Below are positions 44,091 to 52,358 of a DNA stretch of 64,000 nucleotides, piece by piece. Source of the stretch: an uncultured Candidatus Cenarchaeum sp. (GTDB lineage: Archaea > Thermoproteota > Nitrososphaeria > Nitrososphaerales > Nitrosopumilaceae). The stretch spans positions 1,906,161 through 1,970,160 of the forward strand of contig OY282369.1 in assembly GCA_958295735.1 (NCBI GenBank), read 5' to 3'. Each line of letters begins with the position of its first letter. Position 1 is the first letter of the stretch. The position numbers and the translations under genes were made by a program. The notes under the pieces are model-generated. The model worked only from the letters and a program-made list of their open reading frames with translations, searched no databases and had not been told where the DNA came from.

Positions 44091-44100
44091 AACTTAAGTT
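44091..44100 (-). promoter_or_regulatory. Palindromic TATA-like element before the TPR-Rieske-cysS operon
   Basis: AACTTAAGTT is a perfect palindrome centred 27 nt from TTG 44068. It also lies about 45 nt past the convergent side of rps10, so it probably acts only toward the TPR gene. Confidence 0.55.
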
Positions 44101-44141
44101 ATTCCATGCGGCGGCGGCGCGGCCCGCGCGGGAGGGCCGGC

Positions 44142-44450
44142 TCAGGTGAGGGAAAGCTCGATGTAGACGTCGTCGGGTATCTTGAGCCTCATCAGCTGCC
44201 TGATGGCCTTGTCGTCGGCGTTTATGTCGATGATCCTGCGGTGCATCCGCATCTCCCACTTTTCGTACGTCTCGGTGCCGTTGCCGCACGGGGACTTTCT
44301 CGTGGCCACGTGGAGCTTTTTCACCGGCAGCGGCGTGGGGCCCTTTATCCTCACGCCGGTCTTCTCGCCTATCCCCATTATGTCGCCGCACACGCCGTCA
44401 AGCTTTGGAAGGCTGGTGCTGGTGAGTTTTATCCTGGCGGACTTGGCCAT
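44142..44450 (-). CDS. rps10: Small ribosomal subunit protein uS10
   Basis: 102 residues, standard archaeal length. The sequence ARIKLTSTSLPKLDGVCGDI, GVRIKGPTPLPVKKLHVATR, and RMHRRIIDINADDKAIRQLM is typical of uS10. It sits 11 nt downstream of the EF-1A gene on the same strand, the usual archaeal tuf-rps10 arrangement. Confidence 0.97.
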   Translation of the reverse strand: MAKSARIKLTSTSLPKLDGVCGDIMGIGEKTGVRIKGPTPLPVKKLHVATRKSPCGNGTETYEKWEMRMHRRIIDINADDKAIRQLMRLKIPDDVYIELSLT

Positions 44451-44461
44451 GCGCCGACCGC

Positions 44462-45760
44462 CTAGGACTTTTGCTCTTCGGTCACTTCTTTTACGATGCC
44501 GGCGGCAATGGTGGCACCCATGTCGCGCAGCGCGAACCTGCCCATCTCGGGGAACTCCTTGAACGTCTCTATGGGCGTGGGCCTCACCGGCCTTATCTTC
44601 ACCATGGCCGAGTCGCCTACCTTCAGGAACTTGGGGCCCTCCTCCTCGACGGCGCCGCTGGCGGGGTTGATCTTGGAGACGAACTCGTTCACCTCGGCGG
44701 CCACCTGGGCCGTGTGGCAGTGCATGACGGGGGTGTACCCGGGCGCGATGGCCGTCGGGTGGTGTATCACTATGATCTGGGCGACGAACTCCTTGGCTAC
44801 CCTCGGCGGGGCATCCGGCGTCCCGAGGACGTCGCCCCGCTTGATGTCCTTCTTGTCTATCCCCCTCAGGTTGAAGCCGATGTTGTCCCCCGCCTCGGCC
44901 GAGGGCATCTCGGTGTGGTGGGTCTCTATGGACTTTATCTCCCCGACCGCCCCGGACGGCATGACGACGATCTTGTCGCCGGGCTTCATCTTGCCCGTCT
45001 CGACGCGGCCGACGGGGACAGTCCCCACGCCCGTTATGGTGTACACGTCCTGTATGGGGACGCGCAACGGCTTGCCGACCGGCTTTTCGGCCACCGTAAA
45101 GTCGTCAAACGCGCCCAGAAGCGTCTTGCCCTTGTACCACGGCATGTTCTCCGACTTTTTTACGAGGTTGTCGCCCTTCCAGCCGGACACGGGTATGAAC
45201 GGCACCTTGTCCAGCTTGTAGCCGACCGACTTTATCAGGGCCTGGCCCTTCTCGGTGGCCTTCTTGTAGGCTTCCTCCGCGTACTTGCCGTCGTCCATCT
45301 TGTTGATTGCCACTATCAGCTGGTTCACGCCGAGGGTCTTCAGCAGGAACGCGTGCTCCCTGGCCTGCCCCCCCGCCGCCACCGCCGTGTCCGTCTCCCC
45401 CTCCTTTGCGGACAGCACCAGCACGGCGCAGTCCGCCTCGGAGGCGCCGGTGATCATGTTCTTGATGAAGTCCCTGTGGCCGGGCGCATCGATCAGCGTG
45501 AAGAAGTACTTTGCCGTCTCGAACTTTTGGAACGCCAAGTCTATGGTGATCCCCCTCTCCCTTTCGTCCTTTATGTTGTCCATGACCCACGCGTACTTGA
45601 ACGTGTCCCCCTTGCCTGTCTTTTCCGACTCTGCCGCGTGGGCCGCGATGGTCCTCTCGTCTACGATGCCGAGATCCATCAGGAAGTGGCCCATCGTGGT
45701 CGACTTGCCGTTGTCGATGTGGCCGGTGATGATCATGTTCAGGTGGGGCTTGTCAGCCAT
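44462..45760 (-). CDS. tuf: Translation elongation factor 1-alpha (aEF1A)
   Basis: 432 residues. The GTPase delivers aminoacyl-tRNA to the ribosome. G1 is GHIDNGKS at residues 13-20, G3 is DAPGH in TLIDAPGHRDFIKNMITGAS, G4 is NKMD. Domains II and III follow with VYTITGVGTVPVGRVETGKM and a C-terminus MGATIAAGIVKEV. The ATG 45760 is preferred over ATG 45775 because the TATA-like GTTTATTACC lies 25 nt from it. It is divergent from the FBP aldolase/phosphatase gene. Confidence 0.97.
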   Translation of the reverse strand: MADKPHLNMIITGHIDNGKSTTMGHFLMDLGIVDERTIAAHAAESEKTGKGDTFKYAWVMDNIKDERERGITIDLAFQKFETAKYFFTLIDAPGHRDFIKNMITGASEADCAVLVLSAKEGETDTAVAAGGQAREHAFLLKTLGVNQLIVAINKMDDGKYAEEAYKKATEKGQALIKSVGYKLDKVPFIPVSGWKGDNLVKKSENMPWYKGKTLLGAFDDFTVAEKPVGKPLRVPIQDVYTITGVGTVPVGRVETGKMKPGDKIVVMPSGAVGEIKSIETHHTEMPSAEAGDNIGFNLRGIDKKDIKRGDVLGTPDAPPRVAKEFVAQIIVIHHPTAIAPGYTPVMHCHTAQVAAEVNEFVSKINPASGAVEEEGPKFLKVGDSAMVKIRPVRPTPIETFKEFPEMGRFALRDMGATIAAGIVKEVTEEQKS

Positions 45761-46068
45761 GCGTGCGCTCGCCATCGTGGGGTTTATTACCCTTGCGATC
45801 GCGTAAGGCGTTTTCCGGGCAGGTCCCCCCCGCGTTGCGCTGTTCCGCCCGGCCGCCCCCCCCCCGCGCCGTGAATCGCCGCCGCGGCAGGCGGCGCCCC
45901 CCCCGCGGGGGCGGAAACCCCGCATGCCGACGGTTCCGCCGGGCCGATCCGCCGCGCCCCCGCGCCGGAACGGCCGCGGGACGCCGCGGGACGCGCCGCA
46001 ACGGCCGCGGGACGCCGCGGGACGCGCCGCAAAATACACATAAATCAAAGCTTGTTTCAGCCCATCCC

Positions 46069-47301
46069 GTGAAGATCACGGTGTCTGCCATCAAGGCCGA
46101 CGTGGGCGGGGTGGGGGGCCACACCAAGCCAAGCTCCGCCATGATGGACGCGGTGGACGTGGCGATCGAGACGGCCGGCCCCATCCTGTCCGGCAGCTAC
46201 ATCGGGCACTGCGGCGACGACATACACCTGATACTCACGCACACCAGGGGGGTGGGCGACCCCGATGTGCACGGCCTCGCGTGGCGCGCGTTCATGGCGG
46301 CCACCGCCGTGGCCAAGGAGGAGGGGCTGTACGGCGCGGGCCAGGATCTCCTGAAGGACTCCTTTTCCGGCAACATCAAGGGGATGGGGCCGGGGGTGGC
46401 CGAGATGGAGTTCGAGGAGCGGCCCAACGAGGCGTTCACGGTGTTCGCGGCGGACAAGACGGAGCCCGGCGCCTTCAACTATCCGCTGTACCGCATGTTC
46501 GTCGACGGGCGGAGCAACACGGGGCTCATAGTCAACAAGCACCTGGCAGAGGGGGTCGTCTTCGAGGTCATGGACGTGCAGGAGGCGCGCATCGCCAGGC
46601 TGTCCCTGTGGGAGGACAAGCCGACGCTGGAGGCGGCCCTCATGTATCCGGGGCGCTACGTGGTCTCGTCGGTGCAGACCAAGGACGGCGAGCCCATAGT
46701 CTCCGCATCCACCGATCGGCTCCACAACATAGCGGGAACCTACGTCGGCAAGGACGACCCCATATGCATAGTAAGGACGCAGAAGCGGTTCCCGGCGACC
46801 GAGGAGGCCGGAAGCGCGTTCGACGACCCGCACTACGTGGCGGGCAACACGCGCGGGAGCCACCACATGCCGCTCATGCCGGTGCGGCTGAACTCGGCCG
46901 CATCGACCAACTTCTGCATCCCCATAGTGGAGTCGCTCGTGTTCAGCATGCGCATGGGAAAGCTGACCGGCCCGTTCGACGGATTTTCCACCCCCGACTG
47001 GGACTATGTGCGGGAGATCGCCACGAAGCGGGCGCGCGCGATGCGCGGCCAGGGGTTCGTGCATCCGGCCACGCTCGTCCCGGAGGAACTCGAGTATGCC
47101 GAGGGGTACAAGGCCCGCATGGACATCCTGTCCTCCAAGATGAGGCCGGTCGGGGGGCAGGACGGGGCGCCGGACCCGGCCGCGCGGCCGGGCGCCGGGG
47201 CGGCCGCGGGCGGGGAGCCGGGCGCCGGGGCGGGCGGGGAGCCGGGCGCCGGGGCGGCCGCGGGCGGGGAAGGGCCGCGGCGGTACGAGGATCCCGACTA
47301 G
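46069..47301 (+). CDS. fbp: Fructose 1,6-bisphosphate aldolase/phosphatase
   Basis: 410 residues. The bifunctional archaeal gluconeogenesis enzyme (type V FBPase) condenses triose phosphates and removes phosphate from FBP. Visible are ADVGGVGGHTKPS at the N-terminal metal/substrate site, the catalytic Tyr225 and Schiff-base Lys228 in TYVGKDDP (equivalent to Tyr229 and Lys232 of the Thermoproteus enzyme), and RGSHHMPLMPV. The last 45 residues are Gly/Ala-rich repeats outside the family. GTG 46069 lies 26 nt from CATAAATC. It fits autotrophic carbon flow in ammonia oxidizers. Confidence 0.96.
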   Translation: MKITVSAIKADVGGVGGHTKPSSAMMDAVDVAIETAGPILSGSYIGHCGDDIHLILTHTRGVGDPDVHGLAWRAFMAATAVAKEEGLYGAGQDLLKDSFSGNIKGMGPGVAEMEFEERPNEAFTVFAADKTEPGAFNYPLYRMFVDGRSNTGLIVNKHLAEGVVFEVMDVQEARIARLSLWEDKPTLEAALMYPGRYVVSSVQTKDGEPIVSASTDRLHNIAGTYVGKDDPICIVRTQKRFPATEEAGSAFDDPHYVAGNTRGSHHMPLMPVRLNSAASTNFCIPIVESLVFSMRMGKLTGPFDGFSTPDWDYVREIATKRARAMRGQGFVHPATLVPEELEYAEGYKARMDILSSKMRPVGGQDGAPDPAARPGAGAAAGGEPGAGAGGEPGAGAAAGGEGPRRYEDPD

Positions 47302-47354
47302 CGCGCCGATCGCGCCCCAAAAAGATTAAATGAAAACGGCCTGTGGTACGGGGC

Positions 47355-47777
47355 ATGGGCGGGCTCGGCCGGCTGTTCGAGGTGAAGACGTACCTCGTGA
47401 CGTACCTCGTGACGGTGCTGGCAGTAGCATCGTTCTCGCAGTTCGTCGTCCACCTGTTCGGGCAGACCATACCGGGGATAGTCTGGACGTTCTTCAAGGA
47501 CGCTGGCGATGCGGTGATACTGGCCACCGTCTTCATGTTCGCCTTCGCGTGGCTCCTCAGGGCCAGGCCGCACAACAGGCCAAAAGAGTACGCCGTGGTC
47601 GTGTTCGACGTGTACGGGAGGGAGGCCGCCATCGAAGGCCTGCGCACCGAGTTCAAGACGCACGACGTGGCGTGGAGTTTCATGAAGCAGTACAAGGCGG
47701 CTTACCCGATGTACAACTTTGCGCTCGTCTCAGAGACGCCGCGGTCGGAAAAGCGGACCATATCGCGGTACATCTGA
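47355..47777 (+). CDS. Hypothetical membrane protein, two TM helices
   Basis: 140 residues. Two hydrophobic helices (LVTVLAVASFSQFVVHLFG and AVILATVFMFAFAWLLRA) precede a soluble 70-residue alpha/beta tail with EYAVVVFDVYGREAAIEGLR and FALVSETPRSEKRTI. No family recognised. ATG 47355 lies 27 nt from GATTAAATG, which supports the start. Confidence 0.7.
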   Translation: MGGLGRLFEVKTYLVTYLVTVLAVASFSQFVVHLFGQTIPGIVWTFFKDAGDAVILATVFMFAFAWLLRARPHNRPKEYAVVVFDVYGREAAIEGLRTEFKTHDVAWSFMKQYKAAYPMYNFALVSETPRSEKRTISRYI

Positions 47778-47836
47778 ACAGCGGGCGCGGGAGCGCCCCC
47801 CGCCGATCCGCGTTCGCGCCGGGCGGGCGGCGGGCG

Positions 47837-47926
47837 GTGCGGACTTACGTCCATTGTGATCTGGGCGCGGGATCGGGGGGTGGTTTGTTGCCGCTAGGCG
47901 CGGTTTCGGTTTGGGCGTACCTACAC
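47837..47926 (+). mobile_element. Element B copy with exact 8-bp duplication
   Basis: The 90-bp element starts GTGCGGACTTACGTCCATTG and ends GGTTTGGGCGTACCTACAC, forming a weak inverted repeat. GGCGGGCG flanks it at 47829-47836 and 47927-47934. The right copy is at the same time the left flank of the next A element. No coding capacity. Confidence 0.75.
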
Positions 47927-47934
47927 GGCGGGCG

Positions 47935-48023
47935 GTATGATGTCAGCACCCCCAACTCAGGCGTGAATCTGGATCAGCGAAGTCGTTTTCACGCCTGTGA
48001 CTGACGGGTACGTGACCTCATAC
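47935..48023 (-). mobile_element. Element A copy 4
   Basis: The 89-bp copy starts GTATGATGTCAGCACCCCCA and ends GACGGGTACGTGACCTCATAC (shown from GACGGG). GGCGGGCG lies on both sides (47927-47934 and 48024-48031). It ends 18 nt before the TATA-like CTTTAATT of the DNA ligase gene and could influence that promoter. Confidence 0.87.
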
Positions 48024-48070
48024 GGCGGGCGGGGCCCAAACTTTAATTCAAGGGCCGGCTCTGCCGCCGC

Positions 48071-49900
48071 GTGAGGTTTTCCGTGCTGTCCGAGTCGCTC
48101 TCGGGGATGGAGGCCACCGCGAAGCGGCTGGACCTCACGGGAATCCTGGTGGATCTGTTCGGCAAGACGCCGCCCGGCGTGCTTCCCGCCATAGTCTACC
48201 TCATACAGGGAAAGCTCCGGCCCGAGTTCGAGGGGGTGGAGCTGGGCGTGGCCGAAAAGCTCGCGGTGCGCGCGATCGCAAAGTCGTCCGGCGCATCCGC
48301 CTCCAAGATCGAGGAGGCCTACAGGGATGGCGGGGACCTGGGGCTCGCCGCCGCGGCCGTGCTGGGCCGAAAGGCCCAGACCACGTTCGTGGCGGAGCCC
48401 ATAACGGTGGAGCGCGTCTACGAGACCCTCATGCGGATCGCCCGCCTGGAGGGCCAGCGCTCGCAGGACATGAAGGTGAAGCACATATCCAGCCTGCTCA
48501 ACGACGCCAGCCCGCAGGAGGCCGCGTACGTGCTCAAGCTGCTTCTCGGGACGCTGCGGCTGGGCGTGGCCGAGAACACCGTCATGGACGCGCTCGCCGC
48601 CGCGTTCACGGGGGACAAGGGGAACAGGCCCGCCCTCGAGCGGGCGTACAGCGTGTCCAGCGACCTGGGAAGCGTCGCCGCCGCCGCCGCGGCGGGCGGC
48701 CTCGGCGCGCTCGCCGAGTTCCGCGTGTCCGCGTTCAGCCCCGTGCGCCCGATGCTGGCCGAGCGCGCCAGGGACGCGGCGGAATCCGTCGCCAAGATGG
48801 GCGGGGCCGCGGAAGGCGGGCGGGGCGGGGAGTTCGCCGCCGAGTTCAAGCTGGACGGCGAGAGGGTGCAGGTGCACGTGTCTGGCGGGCGGGTGCAGGT
48901 CTTCTCCAGGAGGCTCGAGAACATAACGCCCCAGTACCCCGACATCGTGGAGCGGATCCCGGGGCTGCTCGGCGCCGACGAGGCGATCCTGGAGGCGGAG
49001 GCCGTCGCGGTCAACGCCGACACGGGCGAGTTCCTCCCGTTCCAGGAGCTCATGCACAGGCGCCGCAAGCACAACGTGGACAGGGCCGTCTCGCAGTACC
49101 CCGTGACGATCAACTTCTTCGACGTCCTGTACGCCGACGGGAGGAGCATGCTGGACGAGCCGTACTCCGAGAGGAGGCGCCTGCTGGAGGAGATCGTCCG
49201 CCGGGACGGCGGGGAGGGGGGCGGCCGGGGCACCGGCCTGGAGTTCGCCGCGTGCGTGCCGATGAGCATGGTGGGAGACGCGGGAGGCGTGGAGGACGCG
49301 CTGGAGAACAGCATAAGCGCGGGGTGCGAGGGGCTCATGCTGAAGGCGCCGGGCGCCCCGTACCAGGCGGGCTCGCGCGGCAGCCACTGGCTGAAGCTGA
49401 AGCGCGAGTACAGGAACGAGCTCGGGGACAGCCTGGACCTGGTGGTGGTGGGGGCGTTCTTCGGGAGGGGGCGCCGCGCCGGAAAGTACGGCACGCTGCT
49501 GCTGGCCACGTACGACGACACGCGCGACGCGTTCCCGAGCGTGTGCAAGGTGGGGACGGGGTTCACCGACGAGGACCTGGACCAGATGTACCAGCTGCTT
49601 TCCCCCCGGGTGACCCGCCGGAAGAACCCCCGCATAGACAGCCAGATGGAGGCGGACGTCTGGTTCGAGCCGGAGCTGGTCGTGGAAGTGGTCGCCTCGG
49701 AGATAACGCTCAGCCCGGTGCACCGGGCAGCCATGGGGGCCGTCCGCCGCGGCGCGGGGCTGGCCCTGCGGTTCCCCAAGTTCACGGGCAGGACGAGGCA
49801 GGAAAAGTCGGCCGAGGGCGCCTCGACCGACGAGGAGGTGGTCGCGCTGTACCGCGGGCAGCGCAAGGTGGCCGCCGAGGACGCGGCGGGCCGCGGATAG
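48071..49900 (+). CDS. lig: ATP-dependent DNA ligase
   Basis: 609 residues. The replicative archaeal/eukaryotic-type ligase. The N-terminal DNA-binding domain includes LVDLFGKTPPGVLPAIVYLI and LLLGTLRLGVAENTVMDALA; the nucleotidyltransferase core has the adenylation motif EFKLDGERVQVH with Lys260, then FSRRLENITPQYPDIV, EAILEAEAVAVN and MLKAPGAPYQAGSRGSHWLK; the OB domain ends FTGRTRQEKSAEGAS. GTG 48071 is 26 nt from CTTTAATT. Length is typical. Confidence 0.97.
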   Translation: MRFSVLSESLSGMEATAKRLDLTGILVDLFGKTPPGVLPAIVYLIQGKLRPEFEGVELGVAEKLAVRAIAKSSGASASKIEEAYRDGGDLGLAAAAVLGRKAQTTFVAEPITVERVYETLMRIARLEGQRSQDMKVKHISSLLNDASPQEAAYVLKLLLGTLRLGVAENTVMDALAAAFTGDKGNRPALERAYSVSSDLGSVAAAAAAGGLGALAEFRVSAFSPVRPMLAERARDAAESVAKMGGAAEGGRGGEFAAEFKLDGERVQVHVSGGRVQVFSRRLENITPQYPDIVERIPGLLGADEAILEAEAVAVNADTGEFLPFQELMHRRRKHNVDRAVSQYPVTINFFDVLYADGRSMLDEPYSERRRLLEEIVRRDGGEGGGRGTGLEFAACVPMSMVGDAGGVEDALENSISAGCEGLMLKAPGAPYQAGSRGSHWLKLKREYRNELGDSLDLVVVGAFFGRGRRAGKYGTLLLATYDDTRDAFPSVCKVGTGFTDEDLDQMYQLLSPRVTRRKNPRIDSQMEADVWFEPELVVEVVASEITLSPVHRAAMGAVRRGAGLALRFPKFTGRTRQEKSAEGASTDEEVVALYRGQRKVAAEDAAGRG

Positions 49901-50029
49901 GCGCGCGCCCCCGGGTTGCCGGCGCGGGGCCGGGAGCGCGCGCCGATCCGGGCCGCGCGCCGGGCGCGGGGCCGGGAGCGCCCGCGCGCGACAGGATTTA
50001 ATTAGTGCGCGCCGGCCGCACCCGCTGTA

Positions 50030-50683
50030 ATGTACAGCGGCGAGCTCGAGGTGCAGGCGAAGCGCAAGGCGATCGCGGTGCTGCAGGACGAGATATACCG
50101 CATACTCAACGCGTCGCGCGAGATGTCCGCCCTCCCGGCCCTCATGATAAAGAGGGACAAGGCGGGGGTGAAGGCCGGCTTGGAGCAGATCTCCAGCATA
50201 GAGGAGGACGTGGAGAACCTCCGGCGCAAGATAACCCGGGAAGTGGCCGACGTGGGCGGGCTCATAATGAACAGGGAGAACCTGCTGAACACCGCGTACA
50301 CTATGGACGAGATAGCCGGGTACATCACGGGAATATCGTTCAAGCTGTCCAACATAAAGACGGTCACCCTGAAGAACTCGAACCTGGACAAGGACATCAC
50401 CCGCCTGATGGAGCTCGTGGTGGACGAGGTGTACAAGCTCAACGAGGTCATCCGCAGCCTGAGCACCAACGCGAGCCGCGCCATAGACCTGGCCCAAGAG
50501 ACGCAGGCCATAGAGCGGGAGATCGACATAAAGTACAGGCAGGCCACCATAAAGATACTCACGGAGATATCCAACATGCGCGAGCTCATGCTGATGAAGG
50601 ACGTGGTCGAGGGCATCGAGGAGATGGCCGACAAGTGCCAGAGGGTGTCGGACTCGTTCATACTCCTGGCACTGAGCCTTTGA
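50030..50683 (+). CDS. DUF47/PhoU-like protein
   Basis: 217 residues, nearly all helical. Patterns IEEDVENLRRKITREVADVG, MDEIAGYITGISFKLS, LVVDEVYKLNEVIRSLS and REIDIKYRQATIKIL match the DUF47 family (PhoU-like), often paired with PiT phosphate transporters. No transporter is next to it here; instead the tRNA endonuclease gene overlaps its stop. ATG 50030 follows GATTTAATTAG by about 30 nt. A phosphate-related role is inference from the family. Confidence 0.8.
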   Translation: MYSGELEVQAKRKAIAVLQDEIYRILNASREMSALPALMIKRDKAGVKAGLEQISSIEEDVENLRRKITREVADVGGLIMNRENLLNTAYTMDEIAGYITGISFKLSNIKTVTLKNSNLDKDITRLMELVVDEVYKLNEVIRSLSTNASRAIDLAQETQAIEREIDIKYRQATIKILTEISNMRELMLMKDVVEGIEEMADKCQRVSDSFILLALSL

Positions 50684-51240
50684 CGGCGCGGGCCACCCTG
50701 CTGGGCAGCCGCATCATAGTCTGGGACGCGGCGCAGGCCGCGGAGCTGTTCTGTTCCGGGTACTACGGCAAGCCGATCGGCATACCGAAGCCCAGGCCGG
50801 GCCAGATCGACGCCCCGCTGGTGCTGGACCTGATGGAGGGCCTGTACCTGGCAGAGGCCGGGCGCATGACGGTGCGCTCGGGGGGCGGGGGCGGCAGGGA
50901 CGGCCGCCGCATCGGCGCCGGGGACCTGCTCGAGGCGTGCCGCGCCGAGTACGACGACTTTGACAGGAAGTACGCCGTGTACAAGAGCTTCCGCGACAAG
51001 GGGTACGTGGTGAGCCCGGGCATAAAATTCGGCTGCGACTTTGCGGTGTACGAGCGCGGGCCCGGCATAGACCACGCCCCGTACCTGGTGCAGGTGTACA
51101 GGAGCCGCGACGCGATAACGTCCACCGGCGTGGTGCTGGCCGGCCGGCTGGCCGCCGCCGTCCGCAAGCAGTTCATCCTGGCCATACCGCGCGGGAGCGG
51201 CAGGGTGGATCTGCTGGCGCTCGACTGGTGGAAGGCGTAG
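50680..51240 (+). CDS. endA: tRNA-splicing endonuclease
   Basis: 186 residues, the single-domain homotetramer size. It cuts intron-bearing pre-tRNA at bulge-helix-bulge sites. The catalytic residues are visible in the C-terminal half: Tyr in KFGCDFAVYERGPG, His in IDHAPYLVQV and Lys in AAAVRKQFILAI. The TTG start overlaps the DUF47 stop (TTGA), so the two are co-translated. The N-terminal part with VLDLMEGLYLAEAG fits the family. Confidence 0.92.
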   Translation: MTARATLLGSRIIVWDAAQAAELFCSGYYGKPIGIPKPRPGQIDAPLVLDLMEGLYLAEAGRMTVRSGGGGGRDGRRIGAGDLLEACRAEYDDFDRKYAVYKSFRDKGYVVSPGIKFGCDFAVYERGPGIDHAPYLVQVYRSRDAITSTGVVLAGRLAAAVRKQFILAIPRGSGRVDLLALDWWKA

Positions 51241-51293
51241 CGCCCCCCGCGCCTTTTCTCCGCATGCCGGACGGCCGGCGGAATGCGCCGCGG

Positions 51294-51671
51294 CTAGAGC
51301 GACCTGACGTGGCCGGCGATCCTGTCGTATATGCGGAACATCTCCTCCGTTATGCCGAAGCCTAGGTGGTCGGACCACCCGGCCGCGTGTATGCGCACGC
51401 CGGCCGGCGTCGGCTCAACGGTTATGGACGCCTCGGCGGGCGTGCGCTCGGCGATCATCGCGCTGAGCTCCCCGTCCCCGTTGAGCGCGGCGGCCAGCTT
51501 TCCTGCCCCGTTCCACGACACCGCGGTGACCCTCTTGGCCCCGAACCTGCCGGACGTGGCCAGGACCGTCCGGGCCGCCGCGTCCCCGTCGTTCTCCACG
51601 GCCCTCCTCACGATGTAGTGCGCCTGGAAGCGGTCAAGCGCCCCCCACGGCATAGGGTTGGCATCCTGCAT
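51294..51671 (-). CDS. Hypothetical protein, second gene of a two-gene operon
   Basis: 125 residues: ALDRFQAHYIVRRAVENDGD, AVSWNGAGKLAAALNGDGEL, and EPTPAGVRIHAAGWSDHLGF. An alpha/beta domain is likely, but no family is recognised. ATG 51671 begins two bases after the upstream gene stop at 51674, so translation is coupled. Confidence 0.66.
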   Translation of the reverse strand: MQDANPMPWGALDRFQAHYIVRRAVENDGDAAARTVLATSGRFGAKRVTAVSWNGAGKLAAALNGDGELSAMIAERTPAEASITVEPTPAGVRIHAAGWSDHLGFGITEEMFRIYDRIAGHVRSL

Positions 51672-51673
51672 GG

Positions 51674-51916
51674 TCAGCCCTTCTGTATCACGTGGACGGC
51701 ATCTATGTTGCAGCCGTCCACCTCGAGGCTGCCCCTGTTGGTGACCATCCTGGGGGTGGGCACGAAGTACCTGCTGTAGTAGTCGTCGGACTCGACGTCC
51801 CCGGAGCCGATCTCGTTGGGGCGCGCTCCCACGCCGATCTCGCCGAGCATGTCGCAGAGGCGTTCCGGCCAGCTCTTCGGCACAAACGTGTCGGGCTCCT
51901 CCTCCCCGCCGTGCAT
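51674..51916 (-). CDS. Small hypothetical acidic protein
   Basis: 80 residues with WPERLCDMLGEIGVGARPNE, DYYSRYFVPTPRM and SLEVDGCNIDAVHVI. No family recognised. ATG 51916 lies 27 nt from the minus-strand box GGTTTATGTT. It is the first gene of a pair with the 51294-51671 gene. Confidence 0.64.
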   Translation of the reverse strand: MHGGEEEPDTFVPKSWPERLCDMLGEIGVGARPNEIGSGDVESDDYYSRYFVPTPRMVTNRGSLEVDGCNIDAVHVIQKG

Positions 51917-51963
51917 GGCCTCCCGCGCGGATCGCGCAACATAAACCTTCAGAAAACCTCCGC

Positions 51964-52055
51964 GTGTAGACTCGCGTCCAAACCGAAACCACGCCTGGCG
52001 GCAACAAACCGCCCCCCGATCCCGCGCCTAGATCACGATGGACGCAAGTCCGCAC
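51964..52055 (-). mobile_element. Element B copy, reverse orientation
   Basis: The 92-bp copy starts GTGTAGACTCGCGTCCAAAC and ends GGACGCAAGTCCGCAC; the ends are inverted. Flanking 8-mers CCTCCCGC and ACCGCCGC agree in five positions. The next A element starts immediately after the right 8-mer. Confidence 0.72.
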
Positions 52056-52063
52056 ACCGCCGC

Positions 52064-52155
52064 GTGTGGGGCCACGTACCTGCTGGCCGCATGCGTGAAA
52101 ACGGCTTCGTTGATCCGCATTCGCGCCTGCGGAGCGGGGGTTGCCGACCTCGCGC
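52064..52155 (+). mobile_element. Element A copy 5
   Basis: The 92-bp copy starts GTGTGGGGCCACGTACCTGC and ends GGTTGCCGACCTCGCGC, with stem GCGTGAAA / ATTCGCGC. Flanks ACCGCCGC and ACCGCAGG agree in five positions, so its duplication has decayed. Confidence 0.78.
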
Positions 52156-52163
52156 ACCGCAGG

Positions 52164-52250
52164 GCGCAGACTCGCGCCCGCCGTGATCCGGGCGCGGGAT
52201 CGGGAGGCGGCCTGCCGCCGCCGGGCTTTTGCCCGGACCCGAGTCCGCGC
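52164..52250 (+). mobile_element. Element B copy, forward orientation
   Basis: The 87-bp copy starts GCGCAGACTCGCGCCCGCCG and ends CCGGACCCGAGTCCGCGC. It begins exactly 8 bp after element A copy 5. A diverged A core (GCGGATCCCGATCGGCGGAG, TTTCCGCGCCGGC) follows at 52290-52346. Confidence 0.7.
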
Positions 52251-52358
52251 CCGGCCGCGCGCTCAGGCCGGCGGCCGGCCCCGCAGGCGCGGATCCCGAT
52301 CGGCGGAGCCGTTTCCGCGCCGGCGGGTGCGCGGCCTCGCGCCCGCCGCCGCCCCGCA

